Origin: Sphingopyxis sp. L1A2A | GTDB taxonomy: Bacteria > Pseudomonadota > Alphaproteobacteria > Sphingomonadales > Sphingomonadaceae | Direction of reading: 5' to 3' | Assembly: GCF_005502465.1 (NCBI RefSeq) | Contig: NZ_SCOT01000024.1 | Span: 1-43,115 of the forward strand | Length of the DNA: 43,115 nucleotides | Shown: piece by piece, positions 31,933 to 41,430 of the stretch | Layout: every line of letters begins with the position of its first letter | Position numbering within the stretch: position 1 is the stretch's first letter | Translations under genes and position numbers: made by a program | Notes under the pieces: model-generated | What the model saw: only the letters and a program-made list of their open reading frames with translations | What the model was told of the DNA's origin: nothing | The model's database searches: none

Positions 31933-33138
31933 ATGAACATCCACGAATATCAGGCGAAAGAACTGCTCGCGAAATTTGGCGTCGCGGTGCCCAAGGGCAT
32001 TGCCGCGATGAGCGTCGAAGAAGCCGTCGCGGCGGCAAAGCAGCTGCCCGGGCCGCTCTATGTCGTGAAGTCGCAGATTCATGCGGGCGGCCGCGGCAAG
32101 GGCAAGTTCAAGGAACTCGGCCCCGACGCCAAGGGAGGCGTCCGCCTCGCCAAGACGATCGAGGAAGTCGAAGCGCACGCCAAGGACATGCTCGGCAACA
32201 CGCTGGTGACGATCCAGACCGGCGATGCCGGCAAGCAGGTCAACCGCCTGTACATCACCGACGGCGCCGACATTAAGCAGGAATTCTACCTCGCTTTGCT
32301 CGTCGATCGCGGATCGAGCCGCGTCGCGGTCGTCGCCTCGACCGAGGGCGGCATGGATATCGAAACCGTCGCGCACGACACGCCGGAAAAGATCCACACG
32401 ATCACCATCGACCCCGCCACTGGACTCCAGCCGCACCACGGCCGCGCCGTTGCTGCGGCGCTCGGCCTGTCGGGCGACCTTGCCAAGCAGGCCGCCAAGG
32501 TCCTCGCTGGCCTTTACGCCGCGTTCCTCGGCACCGATGCCGAACAGATCGAAATCAACCCGCTCGCGGTGTGTGAAGGCGCCAATGGCGACGAACTGCT
32601 CGTGCTCGACGCCAAGGTCGCGTTCGACGGCAATGCGATGTTCCGCCACCAGGATCTGGCCGAGCTGCGCGACCTGACCGAAGAAGACCCGGCCGAGGTC
32701 GAGGCGTCGGAATATGACCTCGCCTACATCAAGCTCGACGGCAACATCGGCTGCATGGTCAATGGCGCGGGCCTCGCGATGGCGACGATGGACATCATCA
32801 AGCTGAACGGCGAATTCCCCGCCAACTTCCTCGACGTCGGCGGCGGCGCGAGCAAGGAAAAGGTCACCGCGGCGTTCAAGATCATCCTGAAAGACCCCGC
32901 GGTAAAGGGCATCCTCGTCAACATCTTTGGCGGCATCATGAAGTGCGACATCATCGCCGACGGCATCGTCGCCGCGGCGAAGGAAGTGAATCTGTCGGTG
33001 CCGCTCGTCGTCCGCCTCGAGGGCACGAACGTCCAGCAGGGCAAGGACATCCTCGCCAATTCGGGGCTGCCGATCGTGGCGGCGAACGACCTGGGCGACG
33101 CGGCGAAAAAGATCGTCGCCGAGGTTCGCGCGGCGTGA
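31933..33138 (+). CDS. sucC: Succinate-CoA ligase [ADP-forming] beta subunit
   Basis: 401 residues. It is the ATP-grasp beta subunit of succinyl-CoA synthetase, which makes ATP from succinyl-CoA in the TCA cycle. Landmarks are [98 protein letters not shown] and [17 protein letters not shown]. The partner alpha subunit gene sucD is not in the window; downstream come a REP-like repeat and then etfBA. In sphingomonads sucD is often found with the 2-oxoglutarate dehydrogenase genes, which would explain this (from memory). Confidence 0.96.
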   Translation: MNIHEYQAKELLAKFGVAVPKGIAAMSVEEAVAAAKQLPGPLYVVKSQIHAGGRGKGKFKELGPDAKGGVRLAKTIEEVEAHAKDMLGNTLVTIQTGDAGKQVNRLYITDGADIKQEFYLALLVDRGSSRVAVVASTEGGMDIETVAHDTPEKIHTITIDPATGLQPHHGRAVAAALGLSGDLAKQAAKVLAGLYAAFLGTDAEQIEINPLAVCEGANGDELLVLDAKVAFDGNAMFRHQDLAELRDLTEEDPAEVEASEYDLAYIKLDGNIGCMVNGAGLAMATMDIIKLNGEFPANFLDVGGGASKEKVTAAFKIILKDPAVKGILVNIFGGIMKCDIIADGIVAAAKEVNLSVPLVVRLEGTNVQQGKDILANSGLPIVAANDLGDAAKKIVAEVRAA

Positions 33139-33146
33139 TGTACTTG

Positions 33147-33288
33147 CCTCTCCCCTTGGGGAGAGGCAGCGAGACTTGGCAGCTTGCTGCCTAGTCGCAG
33201 CGGTGAGGGCGGCAACGTCCAGACCCTCACCAAGTCCGACTAGGTCCTTCGGACCAAGTCTCCCTATCCTCTCCCCCAAGGGGAGAGG
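33147..33288. repeat. REP-like composite inverted repeat between sucC and etfB
   Basis: Hairpins CCTCTCCCCTTGGGGAGAGG at the left end and its near-copy with CCCCCAAGGGGAGAGG at the right end enclose further inverted segments (GGTGAGGG facing CCCTCACC, GACTTGG facing CCAAGTC). The element of about 140 bases begins nine bases after the sucC stop. It is noncoding and belongs to a common dispersed repeat type; it ends eight bases before the etfB operator. Confidence 0.75.
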
Positions 33289-33295
33289 AGTCAGG

Positions 33296-33317
33296 TTGAC
33301 GTTTACGTAAACGCCAA
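33296..33317 (+). promoter_or_regulatory. 22-bp palindromic operator, possibly LiuR/MerR-type, upstream of etfB
   Basis: The inverted repeat has the centre GTTTACGTAAAC with TTGAC on the left and GCCAA on the right; 20 of 22 positions are symmetric. TTGACG at its left end is a good -35 element and TATGGC at 33319-33324 is a possible -10 with a 17-base spacer, putting the start of transcription near 33331 and the ribosome-binding site AGAGGAG at 33341-33347. The site matches the one at 1305-1326 in core and geometry. The regulator is not in the window. Confidence 0.65.
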
Positions 33318-33359
33318 TTATGGCGCAGTGCACAATTTGCTGAGAGGAGCCAAGAGCCC

Positions 33360-34109
33360 ATGAAAATCCTCGTCCCCGTCAAGCGGGTGCTCGATTACAA
33401 CGTCAAGCCGCGGGTCAAATCCGACGGCACCGGCGTCGACCTGGCCAATGTCAAAATGTCGATGAACCCGTTCGACGAGATCGGGGTCGAAGAAGCGATC
33501 CGCCTGCGCGAAAAGGGCGTTGCGACCGAGATCATCGCCGTCAGCGTCGGCCCCGCAAAGGCGCAGGAAACACTGCGCACCGCGCTCGCGATGGGCGCTG
33601 ACCGCGCGATCCTGGTGCAGACCGACGATGCGGTCGAGCCGCTCGCACTCGCGAAAATCTTCAAGGCGATCGCCGACGCCGAACAGCCGGGTCTCGTGAT
33701 CCTTGGCAAGCAGGCGATCGACGACGACAACAACCAGACCGGCCAGATGCTCGCCGCGCTCACCGGCTGGGCGCAGGGCACCTTCGCCAGCGCCGTCAAT
33801 GTCGATGGCGACAGCGTCAACGTGACCCGCGAAGTCGACGGTGGCCTCGAAACGGTGAAACTCAAACTCCCCGCGATCGTCACCACCGACCTGCGTCTGA
33901 ACGAACCGCGCTATGCTTCGCTGCCGAACATCATGAAGGCAAAGTCGAAGCCGCTCGATACCAAGACCCCCGCCGATTACGGCGTCGACACCGCGCCGCG
34001 CGTCAAGGTCGTCAAGGTCTCGGAACCGCCGGTTCGCTCGGCCGGGGTCAAGGTCGCCGATGTCGATGAACTGGTTGCCAAGTTGAAAGCCATGGGAGTG
34101 CACTCATGA
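33360..34109 (+). CDS. etfB: Electron transfer flavoprotein, beta subunit
   Basis: 249 residues. With EtfA it forms the FAD/AMP-containing heterodimer that carries electrons from acyl-CoA dehydrogenases to ETF-ubiquinone oxidoreductase. Family segments are [74 protein letters not shown] and [20 protein letters not shown]. The gene follows the palindromic operator and a good ribosome-binding site. Its stop overlaps the etfA start by four bases (ATGA), so the subunits are translationally coupled, giving balanced amounts. Confidence 0.96.
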   Translation: MKILVPVKRVLDYNVKPRVKSDGTGVDLANVKMSMNPFDEIGVEEAIRLREKGVATEIIAVSVGPAKAQETLRTALAMGADRAILVQTDDAVEPLALAKIFKAIADAEQPGLVILGKQAIDDDNNQTGQMLAALTGWAQGTFASAVNVDGDSVNVTREVDGGLETVKLKLPAIVTTDLRLNEPRYASLPNIMKAKSKPLDTKTPADYGVDTAPRVKVVKVSEPPVRSAGVKVADVDELVAKLKAMGVHS

Positions 34110-35035
34110 AAACGCTCGTCTGGGTCGAACATGACGGCAAGGCCGTCAAGGACGCCACGCTCGCGGTGGTCACCGCCGCGTCGAAGCTCGGCGAAGTCCA
34201 TCTGCTCGTCGCTGGTAGCGGCGTCGATGCGGTCGCCAAGGACGCCGCGCAGATCGCCGGGGTGGGCAAGGTTCACGTCGCCGACAACGCCGCCTTCGCG
34301 CACAATCTGCCCGAAAATATCGCGCCGCTGGTTGCCGAGCTGATGGGCAGCCACGACGCCTTCCTCGCGCCCGCGACGACGACCGGCAAGAATATCGCGC
34401 CGCGCGTCGCCGCCCTGCTCGACGTGATGCAGATTTCGGAAATCCTGTCGGTCGAGGGTCCGAAGACCTTCACCCGCCCGATCTATGCCGGCAACGCGAT
34501 CGCGACCGTCGAAAGCTCGGACGCCAAGCTCGTCCTGACCGTTCGCGGCACCGCGTTCGACAAGGCCGCCACGAGCGGCGGTTCGGGTACCGTTGAAGCT
34601 GTGGGCGCGGGCAGCGATGCCGGCATCTCGAGCTTCGTCGGCGCCGAAATCGCCAAGTCGGAGCGTCCCGAACTGACCTCGGCCAAGATCATCGTGTCGG
34701 GTGGCCGCGCGCTGGGTTCGAGCGAGAAATATCAGGAAGTGATCGTGCCGCTCGCCGACAAGCTGAACGCCGCGCTCGGTGCTTCGCGTGCCGCGGTCGA
34801 TGCGGGCTATGTCCCCAATGATTATCAGGTCGGCCAGACCGGCAAGATCGTCGCGCCGCAGGTCTATTTCGCGATCGGTATCTCGGGCGCGATCCAGCAT
34901 CTGGCGGGCATGAAGGACAGCAAGACGATCGTCGCGATCAACAAGGACGAAGACGCCCCGATCTTCCAGGTCGCCGACTTCGGTCTCGTCGCCGATCTGT
35001 TCAACGCCGTGCCCGAGCTGACCGGCAAGATCTGA
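34106..35035 (+). CDS. etfA: Electron transfer flavoprotein, alpha subunit
   Basis: 309 residues, the usual length. The N-terminal domain starts [20 protein letters not shown]. The C-terminal FAD-binding domain contains [40 protein letters not shown] and [20 protein letters not shown], the classic EtfA signature. It binds the redox-active FAD and passes electrons to the membrane quinone pool. It overlaps etfB and is followed six bases later by the DUF389 gene, which may be read from the same promoter. Confidence 0.96.
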   Translation: MKTLVWVEHDGKAVKDATLAVVTAASKLGEVHLLVAGSGVDAVAKDAAQIAGVGKVHVADNAAFAHNLPENIAPLVAELMGSHDAFLAPATTTGKNIAPRVAALLDVMQISEILSVEGPKTFTRPIYAGNAIATVESSDAKLVLTVRGTAFDKAATSGGSGTVEAVGAGSDAGISSFVGAEIAKSERPELTSAKIIVSGGRALGSSEKYQEVIVPLADKLNAALGASRAAVDAGYVPNDYQVGQTGKIVAPQVYFAIGISGAIQHLAGMKDSKTIVAINKDEDAPIFQVADFGLVADLFNAVPELTGKI

Positions 35036-35041
35036 TCCGCC

Positions 35042-36397
35042 GTGACCGGCGATCATCCCGACGTGCCCGGTATCGGCGACGCGCCGTTCAACGCCGGCGG
35101 TCGCCGGGCAACCCGGAACAGGGACCATCACGATGCGGTCGAGGGCGACGAGGCCCCCGACCGCTCGTTGATTCTGGCCGGCGTCGCGCGTGACGCACGG
35201 CTGGACCAGAAATTCCTGCTGCTCATCATTCTATCGTCGGCGATTGCGACGCTCGGGCTGCTGCAAAGCTCGGCGGCGGTGGTGATCGGGGCGATGCTCG
35301 TGTCGCCGCTGATGGGACCCATCATGGGAGTCGGCTTCGGCCTCGCGACGCTTGAGAGCAATTTGATCAAGCGATCGCTGGTGACCATCGCGGCCGGCAT
35401 GGCGGTGGCGATTCTCGTTGCGATGACCGTCATCTGGCTGTCACCGATCCAGGACGTCACCGCCGAACTGCGCGCGCGAACCCAGCCGACCCTGCTCGAC
35501 CTGGGCGTTGCAGTGGTCGGCGGGATCGCCGGCGTTTATGCCATCATGCGCAAGCTGTCCGGGGTGATGGTGGGCGTCGCCATCGCCACCGCCCTGGTGC
35601 CGCCGCTATCGACCGTCGGCTTTGGGCTGGTCACCGGGCGGTTCGATTTCGCGATGGGCGCGGCCCTTTTGTTCCTGACCAACACGCTGGCGATTGCGTT
35701 CGCCGCGACGATCGTTGCGCGGGTCAACCGGTTCGGGCCGTCGCTGACCCCCCAGCACACGGCGTTGCAGGTCGTCGGGATCATCGCCACGCTTGGTATC
35801 CTGTCGATCCCGCTGGCGTTGTCGCTCAACAACATCGCGCGCGAGTTGCTGGCGCGGACGACGGTGCAGGCGCAGCTCGATCGATTGATCGATAAGGATG
35901 ACCGGATCGACAGTCTGAATGTGCGGATCGAAGATGGCGCGGTCGCCGTCGACGGCGTTGTGCTGGTCGATCAATATGCCGCGCGGCTGAACGCCACCCT
36001 GGCGAGCAAGGTTCGCGACCGGCTGGATCGCGACGTGCGCGTGCAGATCGTCCAGCTGCGGCAACAGACCAACGCCGCTGCGGAGTATGAAGAGCAGTTA
36101 AGCCGCCGCCTGGCGGCGCTGGAGCAGCGCGAACAGGACAGCCAGACGATCCTGGCGGGGTTGACCGTCGGCCAACTGGTGCGCCGCGACCGCGTGCTGG
36201 TCGATGCCCAGGCAAGGCGCGTCGTCGTCGCGCGCGAGCGCGATGCCGAGGGAGAGGCGGTGGCGGACGCCATCGACCGAATCATGGCGTCGGTGCAGGC
36301 CGATCATCCGCAATGGCTGATCCAGAACGGGGCGCTGAGCGCCGCGGAACCGCGCGCGAACGCCCCAATCGCCGCGGAAGCCGCTGCCACCCGTTGA
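35042..36397 (+). CDS. DUF389-family membrane protein
   Basis: 451 residues from a GTG start six bases after the etfA stop. After a hydrophilic N-terminus of about 55 residues comes a block of five to six membrane helices with the DUF389 (PF04087) motif [20 protein letters not shown] and [20 protein letters not shown], then [40 protein letters not shown] and [20 protein letters not shown]. The C-terminal 170 residues are soluble and include a long probable coiled coil ([20 protein letters not shown]). Function is unknown for the family. The tight spacing suggests an etfBA operon member, but a role in electron transfer is unsupported. Confidence 0.9.
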   Translation: MTGDHPDVPGIGDAPFNAGGRRATRNRDHHDAVEGDEAPDRSLILAGVARDARLDQKFLLLIILSSAIATLGLLQSSAAVVIGAMLVSPLMGPIMGVGFGLATLESNLIKRSLVTIAAGMAVAILVAMTVIWLSPIQDVTAELRARTQPTLLDLGVAVVGGIAGVYAIMRKLSGVMVGVAIATALVPPLSTVGFGLVTGRFDFAMGAALLFLTNTLAIAFAATIVARVNRFGPSLTPQHTALQVVGIIATLGILSIPLALSLNNIARELLARTTVQAQLDRLIDKDDRIDSLNVRIEDGAVAVDGVVLVDQYAARLNATLASKVRDRLDRDVRVQIVQLRQQTNAAAEYEEQLSRRLAALEQREQDSQTILAGLTVGQLVRRDRVLVDAQARRVVVARERDAEGEAVADAIDRIMASVQADHPQWLIQNGALSAAEPRANAPIAAEAAATR

Positions 36398-36476
36398 GCG
36401 GTCATTGTCGGCCCACACGGCGCCGTCCCGCAACCCACCGGTAAATCAAGAGCGCCTGCCCGGCACCGCCCCCGCC

Positions 36477-37949
36477 CTACTCGGCCTCGGTGCTCAGCCC
36501 CAATTCGGGAATACCGATCGAACGCCGCCCGCCGAAATCCGAGCGCACGACGATCGCGCCCTGTTTTTCCATATAGTCGACCAGCCGCCGGATGCGCCCC
36601 GGCGAGCGGCTGCCATAGGCGCGGCCCAACACATCGTCGTCGGGACAGATGTCGCCATCCATCGCGGCGCGCGCGATTTGCAGAAACGGGGCGAGCATGT
36701 CGTCGGGAAGCCGTTCGGCGACACGCAGCGCCGCCGCCCAGCGTGGCTCCGATGGATCGAAGACACCGCCTTTGGCCAGCGCAAAGCGGCGCCGGAACGC
36801 GGCCAGATCGAGCGGCACCTTCTTCAGCTTCGCCATCCGGCACCGCACCGAAAAATCCTGATACAGAAAAGCCTCGGGCTGAAAGACGCTGTCGGGGTCG
36901 GTCAGCATCTCTTCGAGCATCGCGATCACCACCGCGTCGCTCTGCTCGGCCTCTTCGACCGCGGCGACAATGTCGAGCACCACAGGGGCGTCGCGGTCTT
37001 CGTGCAGCCCCTCGACCGCCGCGATGCGTTCGAGCAGTTCGCTGGCGGCAACCGGTTCGGGTTCGGGCGCAAAGACGCGCGGCGCCACCGGCGCTTCCAT
37101 CTCGGTGAACAGCATCGATCGCATGTCGGCGCCGCCGGCCACCGGCAGCGGCATCAGGCTGTGCGTCCCCATCCGCGTCGCGGTCTGCGTCGCGCCGATG
37201 CGGATCGACAGCGGACGCCGCGAGATCGCGGGACCCAGCCCCAGAAAATGCCCGCGCTCCAGATCGCGGATCGCCTCCGCCTGCCGCCGCTCCATCCCGA
37301 GCAGGTCGGCGGCGCGCGCCATGTCGATGTCCAGAAAGGTCCGCCCCATCAGGAAGTTGCTCGCCTCAGCCGCGACATTTTTCGCCAATTTGGCCAGCCG
37401 CTGCGTCGCAATCGCGCCCGCCAAACCACGTTTACGCCCGCGGCACATCAGGTTCGTCATCGCCGACAGGCTGGCGCGGCGGACGGTGTCGGGCACGTCG
37501 CCCGCAACGCTCGGCGCAAACATCTGCGCCTCGTCGACCACCACCAGCGCGGGAAACCAATGCTCGCGCGGCGCATCGAACAATGCGTTCAGGAACGCCG
37601 CGGCGCAGGTCATCTGCGCCTCGATGTCGAGCGACTCCAGGCTGAGGATGATCGAGGCGCGATGTTCGCGGATACGCGCCCCCATCGCCGCGATCTCGCG
37701 CTCATTATAGTCGCCGCCGTTGATCACGACATGGCTGTACGCATCGGCAAGCGTGACGAAATCGCCCTCGGGATCGATCACGATCTGCTGCACCAGCGCG
37801 GCGCTTTCCTCGAGGATACGGCGCAGCAGGTGCGACTTGCCCGACCCCGAATTGCCCTGGACGAGCAACCGCGTCGCCAGCAGTTCCTGGACGTTGATGT
37901 GCACGCCCTGCCCGGTGCTGTCGGTTCCGATCTCGATGCTGGTCTTCAC
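36477..37949 (-). CDS. HerA-like ATP-binding protein
   Basis: 490 residues from a GTG at 37949, giving MKTSIEIGTDSTGQGVHINV. A longer frame reaching 38120 has an N-terminus translated from a REP-like repeat and is not credible. The ATPase core has a Walker A motif GNSGSGKSHLLR (residues 32-39 for the P-loop) and a Walker B LVVVDEAQMFAPS (near 138). MTNLMCRGRKRGLAGAIATQ contains the expected sensor and arginine segment. It resembles the HerA/FtsK superfamily of DNA-pumping ATPases, but I see no NurA nuclease or toxin partner. The C-terminal about 200 residues contain DLERGHFLGLGPAISRRPLS and a possible helix-turn-helix (GRIRRLVDYMEKQGAIVVRS). It is convergent with the DUF389 gene. DNA translocation is inferred from the family only. 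Confidence 0.88.
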   Translation of the reverse strand: MKTSIEIGTDSTGQGVHINVQELLATRLLVQGNSGSGKSHLLRRILEESAALVQQIVIDPEGDFVTLADAYSHVVINGGDYNEREIAAMGARIREHRASIILSLESLDIEAQMTCAAAFLNALFDAPREHWFPALVVVDEAQMFAPSVAGDVPDTVRRASLSAMTNLMCRGRKRGLAGAIATQRLAKLAKNVAAEASNFLMGRTFLDIDMARAADLLGMERRQAEAIRDLERGHFLGLGPAISRRPLSIRIGATQTATRMGTHSLMPLPVAGGADMRSMLFTEMEAPVAPRVFAPEPEPVAASELLERIAAVEGLHEDRDAPVVLDIVAAVEEAEQSDAVVIAMLEEMLTDPDSVFQPEAFLYQDFSVRCRMAKLKKVPLDLAAFRRRFALAKGGVFDPSEPRWAAALRVAERLPDDMLAPFLQIARAAMDGDICPDDDVLGRAYGSRSPGRIRRLVDYMEKQGAIVVRSDFGGRRSIGIPELGLSTEAE

Positions 37950-38041
37950 GGACGCCGCCCTATCGGGCGCCCGTGGGAATGACAACCGAGGGGACTTTCG
38001 AATGAGCCGATTTTTCCTGCGGCACCAAACAAACCTCAAAA

Positions 38042-38126
38042 CCGTTCGCCCTGAGCTTGTCGAAGGGCCGTTTTTTCCTTGGGCTTCAAAGGAAGAACGG
38101 TGCTTCGACAAGCTCAGCACAAACGG
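38042..38126. repeat. REP-like inverted repeat (TTCGACAAGCTCAG family)
   Basis: CCGTTCGCCCTGAGCTTGTC on the left faces GACAAGCTCAGCACAAACGG on the right, with an inner stem TTTTTTCCTT/AAAGGAAGAA. This is a common dispersed element in many proteobacterial genomes. It lies between the HerA-like gene and the small conserved protein, and produces a spurious extension of the HerA frame. Confidence 0.75.
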
Positions 38127-38189
38127 GGTTGGGGAGCGCGGTCAGCGGGCTGACTTGCGAATCGAACGAAACGAGCCAAAAGAACCCCC

Positions 38190-38450
38190 ATGGATTTCGA
38201 CGACCAACTCCGCCGCTATTTCGGCACCGCCGACCTGGCGGCGATCCAACCCGAGGCGCACGCCGCAGGCACCGAACGCATGCGCGTCGACTTCGGCCTC
38301 GAAACCAACCCCGGCCGCCGCTTCGCCCTCTGGGCGCTGATGTACATGCTCGGCGTCGCCCCCGATCTTGACGTGGCGTTCAAGGATGAGGGCGAGCGCA
38401 ACACCGCGCGCGATTTCATGGATATGGTGGATCGGGAGGGTGAGGGCTGA
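38190..38450 (+). CDS. Small conserved hypothetical protein
   Basis: 86 residues: MDFDDQLRRYFGTADLAAIQ, then AGTERMRVDFGLETNPGRRF, ALWALMYMLGVAPDLDVAFK and a C-terminal ARDFMDMVDREGEG. It is predicted to be helical and soluble, with no membrane segment, signal or cysteine pair. I have the impression of similar short sequences in sphingomonads but know no function. The ATG lacks a strong ribosome-binding site. It is isolated between two repeat elements. Confidence 0.65.
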   Translation: MDFDDQLRRYFGTADLAAIQPEAHAAGTERMRVDFGLETNPGRRFALWALMYMLGVAPDLDVAFKDEGERNTARDFMDMVDREGEG

Positions 38451-38490
38451 TCCGGAGTGTCGGAAAACGACCGATAGCGGCCTTAAGCAA

Positions 38491-38619
38491 TCCTCCCCAT
38501 CGACTTGCGATGGGGAGGTGGCAGCCCGTAGGGCTGACGGAGGGGCTGCGATGTTGCTGCCCCTCCACCACCACCGCTTCGCGGCGGTCCCCTTCCCCAT
38601 CGCAAGTCGATGGGGAGGA
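38491..38619. repeat. Composite inverted repeat (MITE- or REP-like)
   Basis: TCCTCCCCATCGACTTGCGA (followed by TGGGGAGG) at the left end and its reverse complement at 38595-38619 form 25-base terminal inverted repeats, each itself a hairpin. The roughly 75 bases between contain further short palindromes. It has no transposase frame. The terminal repeats make a small non-autonomous element possible, but I see no clear target duplication. Confidence 0.7.
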
Positions 38620-38625
38620 TATGCA

Positions 38626-38654
38626 ATGTCCACTTTCGACCCCAAAGCAGACAT
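38626..38654. repeat. Degenerate palindromic repeat (ATGTCC...GACAT)
   Basis: ATGTCCACTTTCGACCCC, then AAAGCAGACAT, is an imperfect palindrome with arms ATGTC/GACAT and CTTT/AAAG. It resembles the short TGTCCGCTTT repeat known from many bacterial genomes. It follows the composite repeat at 38491-38619 by six bases. Confidence 0.5.
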
Positions 38655-39069
38655 CCCCTTCAAAAGGGCCTTTCCTACATTATCCGACTGTGTCAGCCTT
38701 CATCCGGCTCTTTCATTTGGTGGATAATGCGGTCGCGGCCTGGCCTGCGGCGCGACCACGGCAGAGCGTGCCGGGCGCGCCCAACACGCCGCAATGTCCA
38801 TATCGGGCGATGCACAAGGCTGAACTTTCCTGAACTTTGGAATATTACCCCGTCCTGGGGCCGACCCTATCTCGGACCAAGTCCGGGGCGACGAGGCGGA
38901 TTGAAGTGCCCCCCAAATTCTCAACGCGCCGTTAACCATACCGCAACCCCCGTCATCGTAATTTCACAAAGCCATCCGCTTTTCCCTTGCGGCGCGGCGG
39001 CGGCATCGCCACGTTGTGTTCCTAGGGGCCGCCTCTCTCCCCCGGCGGGCCTCGCAAGGAGAAAAGTCC
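38655..39069. other. Gene-free interval upstream of clpA
   Basis: About 415 bases with no believable coding frame on either strand; open frames here read through repeat remnants. A direct repeat TGAACTTTCC/TGAACTTTGG occurs near 38820-38840, and a degraded REP-like arm (GGACCAAGTCCGGGGCGACG) near 38875. The clpA promoter must lie in its right part. No clpS gene, often found just before clpA, is present. Confidence 0.6.
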
Positions 39070-41421
39070 ATGCCGTCCTTTTCGGAGAGCCTCGAAAAGA
39101 CCCTGCACAATGCGCTGAAAGCCGCATCGGAGCGTCACCACGAATATGCGACGCTGGAGCATCTGCTCTACGCGCTGATCGACGACGACCATGCCGCCGA
39201 AGTGATGCGCGCCTGCGGCGTTGCGCTCGACGACCTGCAATCGGCGGTCGTCCATTATCTCGACACCGAACTCGACAGTTTGAAGGTCGAGGGGCACAGC
39301 GACCCGTCGCCGACAAGCGGCTTCCAGCGTGTCGTCCAGCGCGCGATCCTGCACGTCCAGTCGTCGGGCAAGGATGAAGTGACGGGCGCCAACGTCCTCG
39401 TCGCGCTCTTCTCCGAACGCGAGTCCTACGCGGTCTATTTCCTCCAGCAGCAGGATCTGACCCGCCTCGACGCGGTCTCCTATTTGAGCCACGGCGTCGG
39501 CAAGGGCGGCAAGCCCTCGCCGCAAGCCGAGCCCGAGGAGAAGGAAGAAACGAAGGACAAGGACAGCGGCGGCAAGAACAAGAAGGAAACCGCGCTCGAC
39601 CAGTTCACCGTCAACCTCAACGAGAAAGCGAAAATCGGCAAGGTTGACCCGCTGATCGGCCGTAATGCCGAGGTCGACCGCACGATCCAGATCCTGTGCC
39701 GCCGCAGCAAGAACAACCCGCTTTATGTGGGTGACCCCGGCGTCGGCAAGACCGCGATCGCCGAGGGGCTCGCGCGCAAGATCATCGAGGGTGACGTGCC
39801 CGAGGTGCTGCTGCCCGCGGTGATCTATTCGCTCGACATGGGCGCGCTGCTCGCGGGTACGCGCTATCGCGGCGATTTCGAGGAGCGGCTGAAACAGGTC
39901 GTGACCGAACTCGAAGGCCTGCCGCACGCGATCCTGTTCATCGACGAAATCCATACCGTGATCGGAGCGGGCGCCACATCGGGCGGCGCGATGGATGCGT
40001 CGAACCTGCTCAAACCCGCGCTGTCGGGCGGCGTCATTCGCTGCATCGGCTCGACGACGTACAAGGAGTTCCGCAACCATTTCGAAAAGGACCGCGCACT
40101 ACTGCGCCGGTTCCAAAAGATCGACGTGGTCGAACCGACGCTGGAAGACACCAAGAAGATCCTCGCGGGTCTGCGTAGTGCGTTCGAGGCGCATCATCAG
40201 GTGCGCTACACCCCCGACGCGATCAACGCGGCGGTCGAACTCAGCGCGCGTTACATCAACGACCGCAAATTGCCCGACAAGGCGATCGACGTGATCGACG
40301 AAGTCGGCGCGATGCAGATGCTGGTCGCCCCGTCGAAGCGCAAGAAGACGATCACCGCCAAGGAGATCGAGCAGGTCATCGCGACGATGGCGCGCATCCC
40401 GCCCAAATCGGTGTCGAGCGACGACAAGGCGACGCTCGCCAGCCTCGAGACCGACCTCAAGCGCGTCGTGTTCGGGCAGAATGTCGCGATCGAGGTGCTG
40501 TCGTCGGCGATCAAGCTCAGCCGTGCGGGCCTCCGCGATCCCGAAAAGCCGATCGGCAACTATCTGTTCAGCGGCCCGACCGGGGTCGGCAAGACCGAGG
40601 TCGCCAAGCAGCTCGCGTCGATCATGGGCATCCCGCTCCAGCGGTTCGACATGTCCGAATATATGGAGCGCCATTCGGTCAGTCGCCTGATCGGCGCGCC
40701 CCCGGGCTATGTCGGTTACGATCAGGGCGGGCTGCTCACCGATGCGATCGACCAGAATCCGCACTGCGTGCTGCTGCTCGACGAGATCGAAAAGGCGCAT
40801 CCCGACCTGTTCAACATCCTGTTGCAGGTCATGGACCATGGCCGCCTGACCGATCATCACGGCAAGACGGTCGACTTCCGCAATGTCATTCTGATCATGA
40901 CGACCAATGCGGGCGCCAGCGACATGGCGCGCGAGGGCATCGGGTTCGGCGCCTTCACGCGTGAGGATGTGCAGGAAGAAGCGGTGAAGAACCTCTTCAC
41001 CCCCGAATTCCGCAACCGGCTCGATGCGATCGTGCCGTTCGGCTATCTGCCGCCCGAAGTGGTCGCGCGCGTCGTCGACAAGTTCATCCTCGAACTCGAA
41101 CTCCAGCTCGCCGACCGCAACGTCCATATCCAGCTCGACGATGCGGCACGCGAATGGCTGACCGGCAAGGGTTATGACAAGCTCTACGGCGCGCGTCCGA
41201 TGGGCCGCCTGATCCAGGAAAAGATCAAGCAGCCGCTCGCCGAGGAACTGCTATTCGGCAAGCTCGTCCATGGCGGCGAGGTCAAGGTGAAGATGAAGAC
41301 CGGCGACGACGCCCATGTCGGCAACCCGTTGGCCTTTGAAATCGTCTCGGCGCCGCCGAAAGCGGGCAAGGGCAAAGCGAAGCTGCCCAAGGCCGACAAG
41401 GCGAAGAAGGCGGCGGAGTAG
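39070..41421 (+). CDS. clpA: ATP-dependent Clp protease ATP-binding subunit ClpA
   Basis: 783 residues from ATG 39070, which has AAGGAG eight bases upstream; a start at 39016 is less likely. ClpA is an AAA+ hexamer that unfolds proteins and feeds them to ClpP. The N-domain (residues 1-145: MPSFSESLEKTLHNALKAAS, HHEYATLEHLLYALIDDDHA) would bind ClpS. A charged linker (EKEETKDKDSGGKNKKETAL) precedes the first ATPase (Walker A GDPGVGKTA near 220). The second ATPase has GPTGVGKTEVAKQ near 500 and an IGF loop near 624 for docking ClpP. The C-terminus is Lys/Ala-rich. The frame is intact. The toxin-antitoxin pair begins 44 bases downstream. Confidence 0.97.
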   Translation: MPSFSESLEKTLHNALKAASERHHEYATLEHLLYALIDDDHAAEVMRACGVALDDLQSAVVHYLDTELDSLKVEGHSDPSPTSGFQRVVQRAILHVQSSGKDEVTGANVLVALFSERESYAVYFLQQQDLTRLDAVSYLSHGVGKGGKPSPQAEPEEKEETKDKDSGGKNKKETALDQFTVNLNEKAKIGKVDPLIGRNAEVDRTIQILCRRSKNNPLYVGDPGVGKTAIAEGLARKIIEGDVPEVLLPAVIYSLDMGALLAGTRYRGDFEERLKQVVTELEGLPHAILFIDEIHTVIGAGATSGGAMDASNLLKPALSGGVIRCIGSTTYKEFRNHFEKDRALLRRFQKIDVVEPTLEDTKKILAGLRSAFEAHHQVRYTPDAINAAVELSARYINDRKLPDKAIDVIDEVGAMQMLVAPSKRKKTITAKEIEQVIATMARIPPKSVSSDDKATLASLETDLKRVVFGQNVAIEVLSSAIKLSRAGLRDPEKPIGNYLFSGPTGVGKTEVAKQLASIMGIPLQRFDMSEYMERHSVSRLIGAPPGYVGYDQGGLLTDAIDQNPHCVLLLDEIEKAHPDLFNILLQVMDHGRLTDHHGKTVDFRNVILIMTTNAGASDMAREGIGFGAFTREDVQEEAVKNLFTPEFRNRLDAIVPFGYLPPEVVARVVDKFILELELQLADRNVHIQLDDAAREWLTGKGYDKLYGARPMGRLIQEKIKQPLAEELLFGKLVHGGEVKVKMKTGDDAHVGNPLAFEIVSAPPKAGKGKAKLPKADKAKKAAE

Positions 41422-41430
41422 CCAGCCATC

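Noticed and set aside
37950..38120. N-terminal extension of the HerA-like ATPase
   Set aside because: These 57 residues are translated from a REP-like repeat and lack a ribosome-binding site; the GTG at 37949 gives a sensible start.
38700..38939. Minus-strand open frame of 79 codons before clpA
   Set aside because: It reads through repeat remnants, shows no start signal and no protein-like pattern.
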